Part shown: positions 40,001 through 48,815 of the stretch, one piece after another
Numbering within the stretch: the stretch's first letter is position 1
Layout: every line of letters starts with the position of its first letter
Source: Chamaea fasciata
Lineage: Eukaryota > Chordata > Aves > Passeriformes > Sylviidae
Direction: 5' to 3'
NCBI GenBank assembly: GCA_029207755.1
Contig: JARCOQ010000004.1
Coordinates: 38,791,185 to 38,855,184, forward strand
Length of the DNA stretch: 64,000 bases
Notes under the pieces: generated by a model
Seen by the model: the letters and a program-made list of their open reading frames with translations, nothing else
Database searches by the model: none
Told to the model about the DNA's origin: nothing
Translations under genes and position numbers: made by a program

Positions 40001-41273
40001 CAGCTTCCAGTACAGTCAGCTCCTGGGATCCTCCTGTCACCCCAGAAATGGAAATGGGTTCCGCTCTCACATACCTTGATGGCATCAGAGTACACTGAGC
40101 ACCGGTATGAACCAGAGCCGTATATCTTTGTGGGTCAGATGTTCCAGGCCATCGGATCCACACAGTCCAGTAGATCCGACTGTCCCTTTCCTCTACCTGG
40201 CTAGAGGCAGGGCCCCCCGATTCCTGGTCATGGCAGACATTGCTCTCTTCTTGTAAATATGTTTCTGAGGTTCCTTTAAGAGGATCAGTCATATCATCAT
40301 TCCTGTACCGTCTGGAGTTCTGTGCACGAGAGACCGGAGCAACATTGATTTTAGATGGGCTCTTTGTGGTAGGTGTTTCTCTTTTCAGTTCATGTACCCA
40401 CGCTGCTAAGGAGGAGGTGGGTTTTCTATCCCACTTCCTCATGTCTTCTCCATGCTCCCAAAGAAAAAACCAGAGGTTACTTCGTGGTGTGTATCTTCTT
40501 TCTCTGACTGGGGGACACTTGCTCCCAATGGCAGAGACTCTCATCGGCTCTAGTGAGATATGGTAAATTTCTTCCTTAAGTTCTTTTTTCAGTTTCTGAT
40601 GGCCTTCTTCAATCAAGCTCCGGACTTGCTCAGCCAGTCTTGTTTCCACAGACGAGACATGGGTACGAACTGGGGCAGTGACAGTGTCCTCGTAAATTCT
40701 TAGTTTATTAGCCAAGACACCTACCCTGTCCTCACCTTCCCTCCATTGCAGTGTTGCCAGGTAACATGAATACATCTCTGGTCCAAGCTGTGCAAATCTC
40801 AACCACATCCGTGATGTGCACTGGACACCATCTGGGTTTTTAGGAAATCTCTCATCTTCTGAAAAAATGATCTCCAACACAGCCAATTCCCTCAGGCATC
40901 GGATACCTTGTTCTATTGTGTTCCATTTTCCTTGGTGCACTTGGAGGTCTTCTTTACAAAGGTATCTATCCTTCACACTTGTTAGCAGTCGCTGCCAGAG
41001 GCTGAAAGGTTCTTGACTTTTCCCGATCCCCTGGTCAATGACCACATCCCGGGACAACGATCCCAGTTGCCTGGCCTCACTTCCATCCAGAATGGTGTCA
41101 TTGGCTGCAGCATCCCAGATGCGGGGCAGCCAGGTCAGGATGGACTCGTTGGTCTGGCGGGTGAATCCCCTTCGCAGGTCACGCAGCTCACCCAGAGATA
41201 GAGAGCGAGTGATGATTTTTGGCTCTGTCTCTTCTGCTGGGTGTGAAGGTCCTGCTGCACCCTCATCAGTCAC
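37041..41273 (-). pseudogene. gag-pro-pol frame of the tRNA-Lys ERV, seven internal stops
   Basis: A single uninterrupted register of 1,410 codons, opening at a GTG, closed by TAA at 37041-37043. Internal stops: 39156 (TGA), 38766 (TGA), 38526 (TAG), 38193 (TGA), 38184 (TAG), 37704 (TAG), 37278 (TGA). Domains in order: Gag-like helical region (residues about 20-300, no CCHC zinc knuckle seen), protease with HTGA at 389-392 where the family has an acidic first residue, RT with motif A (D602) and YIDN at 664-667 in place of the usual double Asp, connection, RNase H (FTDGS, YTD), integrase HHCC (HX4H...CX2C) and DX35E core (QIDY, SDN, VER), and the integrase C-terminal region up to 37041. Mutated protease and RT sites plus the stops make it inactive. 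The integrase triad residues are still present. Confidence 0.9.
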
Positions 41274-41959
41274 TATGTGGACTGATTTGGTCCTTGATTT
41301 CTTCTTCTGAAGGGGGCAACTGCTACTGGTTTAGGCTGTTCCGGTTCGGTGATGGTTTGTGTGGAGATGCTGATGGCACCTTTGGTCCCTTTCTCCTCTG
41401 TGACAGTCTGCATAGATGTGGACACTGTTGCCTCACTTTTGGCTTCTTTCTCCTCTGGGACAGTCTGTGTAGACAATGATACTGTTGCTCTGCTTCTTTT
41501 TCCCTCTTCCTCTTCCTTCAGAACACGCTGTATCACACTAGGTAGTGTTTTGATTCTAAGCATGGTGCGGGCTGTGCAGAGAAGACAAAGCAGGACTAAC
41601 AGCAACATCATGCTGTCCTTGGCATCCAGAGGATACTCCATATTTTCAAAAACTGCTGTGTCATGCCTGAAAAGCTGGAAAAAATCATTCTTCACCCCTC
41701 CCCACAGGGGCTGGGTGAGATTGTTGAGGCCCCAGATGTAGCATCCTAGACCAGAACAAGAAAACAAAAGTGGGTGTATATTCTGAATAATGTTCATTGC
41801 CTCGGAGTTTATCAAGCAATGGACATAATAGACCACTAAAGCAATTTTAGTACCATACCCTGGTCTACGCAGGAGCATTAAGACTGGCAGATAGTGCCCC
41901 AGTTGTGGAAAAATATAGAGAGATAGATATAAGACACATGTAAGCATGTTGAGCATCAT
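41273..41959 (-). CDS. Pre-gag membrane ORF with three TQT-type repeats (ERV)
   Basis: An ATG-initiated frame of 228 codons between the PBS and gag. It ends in TAG overlapping the first codon of the gag-pro-pol frame, in a different frame. Seen: hydrophobic stretches at about residues 5-30, 38-52, 62-78 and 117-133, an Asn-Leu-Thr glycosylation sequon at 80-82, an acidic/basic segment, then three 18-19-residue repeats. The repeats are centred on STQT (163-166), SMQT (182-185) and STQT (199-202), each followed by a Glu/Lys-rich spacer. The tail is basic (FRRR). I know no retroviral protein with this layout. It may be an N-terminal extension of Gag separated by a later frameshift. TQT is the core of dynein light chain LC8 binding motifs, and that role is inference only. 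Confidence 0.6.
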   Translation of the reverse strand: MMLNMLTCVLYLSLYIFPQLGHYLPVLMLLRRPGYGTKIALVVYYVHCLINSEAMNIIQNIHPLLFSCSGLGCYIWGLNNLTQPLWGGVKNDFFQLFRHDTAVFENMEYPLDAKDSMMLLLVLLCLLCTARTMLRIKTLPSVIQRVLKEEEEGKRSRATVSLSTQTVPEEKEAKSEATVSTSMQTVTEEKGTKGAISISTQTITEPEQPKPVAVAPFRRRNQGPNQST

Positions 41960-42018
41960 AGCGAACAGGTGTCTTCTTCAATACAAAGTTGTAATTCTGA
42001 CTTTTCTCAGTGCCTTGT

Positions 42019-42036
42019 GCCCCACGTTGGGCGCCA
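42019..42036 (-). other. Primer-binding site, tRNA-Lys (CUU) type
   Basis: Minus-strand TGGCGCCCAACGTGGGGC, five bases inside the 5'LTR boundary. The + strand reads as the 3' end of vertebrate tRNA-Lys(CUU) including CCA, with no mismatch by recall. Confidence 0.8.
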
Positions 42037-42041
42037 AAAAA

Positions 42042-42559
42042 TGTAGCAGTTTGAAGGCAAAACAAATAAGAGGCTCCAAGTCAGAGATACAATTCAATAG
42101 GAAGAAAGGAAAGAAAGTAAAATAAAATAGATGCAATAATACAAAAGACCACTGACAGAGTCAGAATACAACCTGAGCAGAGTGATGGAAGCAGTCCAGA
42201 TGAGGTGGTCTTCCTGAAGCAGTGATCCTGTAGAAAGGTCTGGTAGCTCGGGTCCTCTGGGAATCCAGTGGGTAAGTGCCCCTCTGGTGTTCAGAGTCTC
42301 AGCTTATATCCAGACTGGAATGCTTGGTTGCTCCCTCTGGGCGGAGCATCTCACAATGGGATGGTGAGTCATGTGATAAGGCCTGATGGGCCCATTAACA
42401 GGAGGTAGTCCAGGAGGGGTTATCTGTGAGCTGTGTAGCAAAGGTGCTGATGGGCCCATTAACAGAAGATAAGCCAGAGTGGAGGAGGCAGGGAGCACTG
42501 CCTCACCTGGTTTCAACAGTTCATGAAGATGGTGATAGAATATACTTCAACCCAGGACA
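42042..42559 (-). repeat. 5' LTR of the tRNA-Lys ERV
   Basis: 518 bp, paired with 36411-36930. An ATATAAG TATA-like element is visible on the minus strand (about 42301-42307). The segment tgatgggcccattaacag occurs twice, about 60 bases apart, inside the LTR. Confidence 0.92.
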
Positions 42560-43007
42560 AGTAACAAGCAAAAGTGTGTGGCTGCGGTGACCACTTGGAG
42601 TGGGGCTGCTCCGCTTGTCCCAGCACGGTGCTGCGGCTGTAGACCGGTGTTGCAAAATATCCACTCGAAACAGTTTTTGATTGTGAAATGCAGCTTTTAG
42701 AGTTGATACTGTTGCGAGCAGAGGCAGGAAAAAGCCAAGAGGCAAAGCGAGCATCGGGACAGAGCCTTTGCCTCAGAGGCTCGAGTTGAAGAGACATCAT
42801 CACAGTCAACCCTTGCCCCGCCCTTCCGTTTTGTGGCTGAAGGGTCTTAAAGGGACAGTAGCAATTTTGGGCACAGAGATATATGGAATACAACAACGTA
42901 TTGGGTTACCCAGGGCACAGGTTTAAACACTTAGCTTTTTCTGTCACATATTCCCAAATACTGACTCTGAACCTGCATTGACTGGACCTGTCCAGCTGTC
43001 AGTTCAC

Positions 43008-43440
43008 AGAACCACAGACTGATTGTAGCTGGAAAGGACATTTGGAGTGGAGTTCGTGTAGTCCAGGCCCCGGGTCAGGAAGACCCTCCTACAGCCTGCT
43101 GCCCAGGGCCATATTCCAGCTTTTGATGAATGGAGTTTTCAGAGCTTCTGTGAAGCTCTGAACTCTGAAGTACAACCAGGATTGCTCAGTCACCCTTGCT
43201 GTGAAAAAGTGTCTTCTGATGTTCAGAGGGAACCACCTGTGCTTTAGTTTGTACCAGTTGTTCTGTCTGTGTGACCTCCCTTCAGATATTTGTATACACT
43301 TTGAAGATTGCCCCCCGCCCCGAGCCTTCTCTTCTCCAGGCTGAAGTCATAATTCTCTGTCTTATCTCACAGGAAAAGTCCCCTAAGCATCTCTGAAGCC
43401 CTTTGCTGGACTTGCTGCAGTATGGTCATGTCTCTTTTGT
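43008..43440 (-). mobile_element. CR1 LINE 3' fragment, minus strand
   Basis: The left edge (cacagaaccacagactg...gctggaaaggacatttggag) is the inverted CR1 3'UTR. The text about agcctgctgcccagggccat and aaaagtgtcttctgatgttcagagggaacc is typical for the CR1 3' region read backwards. Diverged and truncated. Confidence 0.8.
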
Positions 43441-44780
43441 CCGCAGGAGAGAGAGTCCGCAACAGGACCTGGCACTCCAGGAGTGACATCATCATTGCTG
43501 ACGGAAGGGGCGGAATCCCCTCCCTCCGCCTGCCGGCAGCACTGCTCCTAATGCAGCTCAGGACACCATTTATTTTCTTTTTTACAAAAGCAAACTGCCG
43601 ATGTCTGTTCCATTTGGTGTCTACTAGAACACCTGCGCCCCCACTGCAAAGCTGCTTCCAGACACTTTGGGAAGAATTTCTTCTGATGAAGAATCAAACC
43701 TCCAAAGGAAAACTCTCACACGTGAACTGTGTAATACCACCAGAAGCGGCAATTGACACATTATTGTAAATTTAATTGCCAGTACTCTTACAGTTACAGC
43801 AATCCAGCATGTCTCCTATTTGCTACAGTTGAGAAAGCTCCAAAGCCAGTCTGTGCTAATGCTTCAGGATTCCCACTGCTGGAGAATTTGCAGTAGTAGC
43901 AACACAGTGGTGAGAGATTGATTGCAAAAGATCCTCACTTCCACAGGAGAATCATCCAGGGAGAAAAATACAGGCATCTTCAATTTCAACTCGCACTTCA
44001 GGGAAGTCTAATGTAAAGTCAGAAAACATCCACCAACTCTCCTTATCCCCACTTCTCCCCACCCCACCCCCTCTTTCCCCGCACCCTCTCCCGGCACCTT
44101 TTGTTGTTGTTGTTGTTTTTGTCGGTTGTTTGATTGTTTGTTTCTGGTGAAAAACAGCAGTAAATGGGAAGGAAATTAGATAAATAAATTAAATATTGTA
44201 CTGGAAAACATTTTTTAATAAGTATGATTTTCAGGATATACAAGACAAGCATTCTCTGAGTTTTTTTCCTGCTTCTCACCCTCCCTCGAACCTTTTTGTC
44301 AAGAACTGTTGTTCAAAAAATCTTGGATGATTAAGTTAAAGGAGAATAACCTGCTATCTTGGCTTTGCAGAAAACTAACAATTTCAGGAATTATGCATAC
44401 ACAGAGGCCAGGGACACAGTAACATGGAGGGTGTTGGTGCTGTGGTAGAAGGGCGCTGTAGCTTTACTGCAGCAGGAAGGTGACGCCTCATCTCTTGGCA
44501 GCATCTCAAGTCTTGGCTGTGGGTTAATGTGGCAAGGTCTCTGTTTTTTTCTGGGTTAATGTGACATCTCGGTTTTGGCAATGGGTTGGTGAGGAGTTAA
44601 TGTGACACCGTCTCATTTTGAAGGCCCTTCAGTGATGGGTTAACTCGCCTCGATTTAACCCGTTCCGGTGCCCCAGCAGCGAAACGCCACCTTTCTCAAA
44701 AATAAATCCACAGCACGCAGCAAAGGAAGCCACAAGCCCATAAGAAGTCCGGGAGACTTTGAAGTGGATAAAATGGGACC
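43441..44780. other. Intergenic, nothing except a TTG repeat
   Basis: No recognisable gene. (TTG)n lies at about 44101-44118, next to C-rich simple sequence (44046-44098). Three repeats of a phrase like ggttaatgtgacat occur at about 44520-44610, a minor local duplication. Confidence 0.5.
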
Positions 44781-45240
44781 CTGAGATTCGGCGGGGGACA
44801 ACGGCGGGCGGTCAGCGGGAGCCGGGTCGGCGCCGCTCCCCCCGTAGGGGCAGGGTGCGGGAGGCGCGCACGGAGGAGGCGGGAGCGGGAGGGAGGAAGA
44901 TGGAGGCGGCAGAGGGCATCCGAGGTGAGGCAAGGCGGAGCCAGTGGCGGGGACGCCCGTCCCCTTTCCCGAGAGGAGGAGGAGGATGGGCTATGGGCTG
45001 GAGGGGAGGGGTAGGTGCTGGAACAGGGGTATTTCTGCCGCACACGTACTGGCGCGGGCGCGGCGCTATTAATAAACCGCGGGTGGCTGTAATTCCGCCC
45101 CCCAGCTCCAGCTCCCAGGAAAAGTGTGCTCCCGCGGACTGCCGGCCCCGGCGCTCCCGGTCCGCCGCCGGCTCCCCGCTCCCCGACTGCCCAGCCCGCC
45201 TGCTGACCGATGACTCGCTCGGACACCTCCCCACCAAGAC
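44780..45240. promoter_or_regulatory. CpG-rich block 1 with a possible first exon
   Basis: A dense CpG/GC segment with an abrupt AT-rich right edge. On the + strand, gggaggaagATGGAGGCGGC opens a short frame MEAAEGIR at 44900 that meets gtgagg, a consensus-like donor, at about 44924. This is the pattern of a small first exon. I cannot name a gene, and no downstream exon was recognised. It could be a non-coding promoter or KLF9-linked regulatory island. Confidence 0.4.
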
Positions 45241-45590
45241 AAACAAACATAGGAAAGCTATAAAAAAAATTAAATATAGCATACATTTGACATATGTATT
45301 ATTTAAATATGTACACATCGTATTTATTGGATATGAATATGGCTTGCATGCGTATATGTAATAAGACACACAATAGGTATACATTTATTAGACATGAAAT
45401 ATAAAACAAAAATATAGGTACGTATTTTTTTATTGTAGATAATATATAACATGTTCGTCTATTTGCTATAGATTTTTATCTTCTATACGTAATCTAAAGT
45501 ATACCTATGTATAAAATAACGTGAGGTGGTTTTGGATTTGGATTGGGGGCTTTTTTGGAGGAAAAGGGTTGAAAAAGATGACGCCGTTTG
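45241..45590. other. AT-rich segment between two CpG-rich blocks
   Basis: About 280 bases of strongly AT-rich sequence rich in TAT/ATA words (catatgtatt, aatatgtaca, gcatgcgtatat), then GC-neutral sequence. It contains no frame or known repeat. Confidence 0.5.
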
Positions 45591-45616
45591 CTTGCAGGGG
45601 CCTCCCCGAGATGAAT

Positions 45617-45617
45617 T

Positions 45618-45669
<52 letters not shown>

Positions 45670-45740
45670 ATACTGGTTAGAAGAAAAAGGAAAAGGAAAA
45701 GAAAAAAGAAAAAGAAAAAAGAAAAGGAACCCAACAAACC
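45617..45740 (+). repeat. A-rich pure-purine tract (AAAAG-type)
   Basis: Long A runs interrupted by single G, then AAAAG/AAAGG units. It is almost entirely purine over more than 100 bases. Either a microsatellite or a degenerate retroposon tail. Confidence 0.9.
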
Positions 45741-45769
45741 CCAAGAAACAAACAAAACAACAACATGAA

Positions 45770-46145
45770 ATAGCAGCGATAGATCTCGGCGAGGAGAACA
45801 GCCGCAGAGCCCCGGTGTGGCGGGGGCCGCGGGTGGGGTGTGCGTGGGGGGGGCTCTCACGTGGGCGGGCGGCGGGCGGGCCCGGCACCCGCGATCTAGG
45901 GCAGCGCGTTCCGTACCGGAGCGCGATGTTCCCGCAGCGCGGGGATTTCTGAGAACTGGGGCTGTGTCCTCAGCTGAACCCGGCGCCGCGGCCCTCGCAC
46001 AGACGCGGCGCCTTAAAGCGGCGATGGCCGCGGCGGGCCCCACCGCCCCGGCGCCGCACGTACGCCTGCAGCCCGCAGTGCGGAGCGGGGCTGCGGGCAG
46101 CGCTGCCCGGAGCCCGAGGGGCTGCGACGGAGCCTGTTACTAGCC
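45770..46145. promoter_or_regulatory. CpG-rich block 2
   Basis: GC/CpG-dense, with an E-box CACGTG (about 45858-45863) and GC boxes. A minus-strand frame 46383-45970 (137 codons from TTG) runs through its right side, but nothing in it is family-like. Located about 6 kb upstream of the KLF9 start. Confidence 0.5.
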
Positions 46146-46433
46146 CCTGCCAGCACTGACCGTCTCTCCATCCTCGCACTATCCTCCAAGCATATGGACT
46201 GCACTTCAGCTCACTGCTTTTCCACCCCTCTCCATCTTCTGCTTTTTTTCTCTTCTTTTGCAACACCTCATCCAGGGAATGAGCTGCCCGATGGTGCTTA
46301 GCTATCACCTGTATCATAGCATCCCTTCCCTGTGACAGCCTTCCTGGGTCAAACAGCAGAGCTGCCACCAACTCATGCACCAATGTTAATTAGAAAGTTT
46401 TGAAGGCCTTGCATTCAACAGCACTCAACAAAC

Positions 46434-46477
46434 TGACCTGATGAGCTTTGACCAAGTGCTGCCAACTGAGGCTGACC
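46434..46477 (-). promoter_or_regulatory. Cluster of three nuclear-receptor half-sites (candidate)
   Basis: TGACCT, TGACCA and TGACCT (AGGTCA/TGGTCA half-sites on the minus strand) begin near 46434, 46449 and 46472, about 5.6 kb upstream of the KLF9 ATG. Spacings do not give a classical DR4, so this is only a candidate location for thyroid hormone or related receptor binding. Confidence 0.25.
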
Positions 46478-48749
46478 TCTAGTCCACGTTCCCCACATAC
46501 ATTATGGCCATTCTGCTGCCAGTTCATTTTTTACTGGATGTCTTCACTACAGTCAAAGGTAGATGTTCCCAAATTAACTCTAGTCTAACTTTCTACTTTT
46601 GAACTTGAAACTCACGCACCCATATGCACACTGAAGAATGGTGTCTAATGCAGGCTGTAAAACCCATCTGGGATCCTGGGTGCATACTCAAGCGGCTAGC
46701 CCACACTGAGTTCAATGCTGCCATGGCTACACCACTATCAGCACCCAAACCAAGTTGAAATGCGGATCCCTGGTGCCCAAGCGGGCTGCAATGTCATTGA
46801 GGCACAACATCGCCTGCATATTTGCCACCTGCAGAGATAAGATCCAGGACGGAGGAGCCATCCTTATTACAGAAGTTCATGATCAGCTGAATTGCTCACA
46901 GTTAAGCTGCAATTCAAGAGGTTTAGAAGGACCTCAAGACCAAGACCAGAATCAATCCTGTGATTTAGAAAAAGGGCAGAATTAGACAGAAGAAGTTAAT
47001 GGTAAGAACAGAGAAACAGAGTCTCCAAGTAGCAAACAGTATGTTTAGTAGTAAACAGGAAAGGAGCACAGCTCTGTATCCACAATACTTGTTTCTAAAG
47101 GAAATCAGAATTGAATTTGAGACTGATAATCCTCATACTCCTGGATTTTCAGGCCAAAAGTGTCTTCTGTCAGCAGCCTTCTACTGTATAGCTATTTTTA
47201 AAATGGAAGGACTGTTTGCTAGCAGACACTTACTGAATCTTGCAAGCCATTATATAGCAAGCAACTCCACTGAATCTTTCTGATCTACAAAAACTAAATT
47301 TGAAGGTTTCTATTGCATCACATAAAGCAACTTTTTGTCTGCTCTATGTGTTCAGTGTCTGAGTGGTTAAAGGTTAAAGCACTTCCTTCCTACCACACCA
47401 GACTTCCCAATGGGAGTTGTGGCAGTTGTCCGGTGGAAGAGGTTGCTGTATTTCCCTCATAATACATGCAGACAATCTGGGGCACACACTGGTAGGAAAG
47501 ATACTACACACATGAAAAATGCATTGTGTTCATATTTACATGACCGCTGAATTACTATTCTGTCACATTGTTAGATTATCAGTCATGAATTTTCAGCATG
47601 GTCACAGGCTTTAAGAACACATGTCAGCACACAGGCCATTTATCTTGATATATAATTTCAGCCATTACTAACAATTGATTAACCCCTCAGCATCTTGGCA
47701 AATCATTTGGAGCATATGCCATAAGCCTTGGAGAATGAAAAATGTCAAAGCAGAATCTGGAATAATGTTTGGAACCTGTGGTCTTCAAAATAATAGGAAA
47801 TATTAATACAGAAGGAAGATGGATTTCTTCATTTTGTCTTGGCAGAAGGATACCATCAGAGAAAAAATCTCTGTGCTCCACAGAACAGGCCACAAAAAGC
47901 AAAAGAACAAGGTTTGAAGCAGAACACCTGATTCAGACTGTCTTCACAAGACCATTTGCTCCTCAAAAGAAAGCTTTTTTGGCCACAGTGGCACTAAAGG
48001 TCACTACATAAATTGGCTTTTGGAGCAAAAACTTGAGGGTCTGGGTCTCTCCAAGAGTGCCTGACAGGTGCGTGTCATCCTCATCCTCCCAAAACAGGAT
48101 GCAAAGTTTTAGGCAGGGGGTCAGGGTGCACAAGACTTGGGGAGCATGGAGTAAAGGATAGTTGGCATGGCTTTCATTCTGAAAAATTCTGGTTTTGAAA
48201 ATGGATGACATTTTTCAAAGCCTCAGAAATAATAGCTCTTCTTCCTCTGCAGCCTTGCATCTCTCAAAGAACGTGTGCCTACCCCTCTGCTGAGTCCTTC
48301 TCCTTCACACACAGAGAGATTTGTTCTCGCTCACCTTCTTTGCAGGCCCTTGATTTTCACATCTCATTCTTCTCTTTGCTACTTCCCCTGCAACATCTCC
48401 CTGCGCTCCCCTCAAGCATGAGCCCCTGGCTGCTACCTGAGCCCCCAGTTGTGCCTTTCCCACTCACCTGGAGGTCACAGTCTTCATTGCTCACAACTCC
48501 CCATAACAGTTCCTGTCCACACACTGTCCTTCTTGACTAGGGAACACACAGCTGCCTTAAAAGCAGCCACTGACTCCAAACAGATGTGCTACATTCCTGT
48601 AACCAGGGACTGCACAGAGGGCAAACATCTGCCCACTAGAAGCTGTTTTGGAGCTGTAAACCGTGGGTTGAATTTGGACTTCAGGCTTTCACATGTGAGT
48701 GTCCTCAGGTGACAAAAGGTGTTAGGGTTATATCTAAGTGCTGTTGTGG

Positions 48750-48815
48750 GTTTAGAATCAGAGAGTGGTTTGGGTTGAGAAGGACCTTAAAGATCACCTA
48801 GTTCTTACCCCTCTG
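48750..48815 (-). mobile_element. CR1 LINE 3'-end scrap, minus strand
   Basis: The stretch about 48754-48810 (agaatcagagagtggtttgg, then a block like gaaggaccttaaagatcacc) matches the inverted CR1 3' terminus. Only the last about 65 bases are present. Confidence 0.75.

Larger units (their letters stand above)
36411..42559 (-). mobile_element. Full-length env-less endogenous retrovirus, tRNA-Lys primed, minus strand
   Basis: LTRs at 36411-36930 and 42042-42559 start TGTCCTGGG and end CTACA on the minus strand. They differ at roughly 15 of 518 positions plus two 1-base indels. The imperfect 5-bp TSD is ACTAA/AGTAA. Reading leftward: 5'LTR, Lys PBS, a membrane-protein ORF, then one gag-pro-pol frame of 1,410 codons, about 110 bases of spacer and the 3'LTR. 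There is no room for env. A 5-bp TSD and absence of env fit class III (ERVL-like) elements, while the Lys PBS is more usual in beta-like ones, so the class is left open. Confidence 0.9.
36281..42895. mobile_element. Older solo LTR (about 461 bp) split by a younger ERV
   Basis: Left part 36281-36410 begins TGTCTTGG; right part about 42565-42895 ends ATACAACA. They are flanked by 6-bp direct repeats ATGTAT (36275-36280) and ACGTAT (42896-42901), differing by one transition at a CpG. Removing the inserted ERV and one copy of its 5-bp TSD joins the two parts smoothly. No internal sequence of this older element remains. Its orientation is uncertain. Confidence 0.7.

Noticed and set aside
44759..45361. 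200-codon plus- and 196-codon minus-strand frames in CpG-rich block 1
   Set aside because: Both strands are open because of GC content and neither resembles a protein family. Only the short ATG-to-donor segment was kept, as a low-confidence exon idea.
45483..46043. 186-codon minus-strand frame with a long Phe run
   Set aside because: The Phe run is the A-rich purine tract read backwards. No support as a gene.
47340..47420. tRNA box A-like text (gtctgagtggttaaagg)
   Set aside because: No box B or acceptor stem at the right distance.
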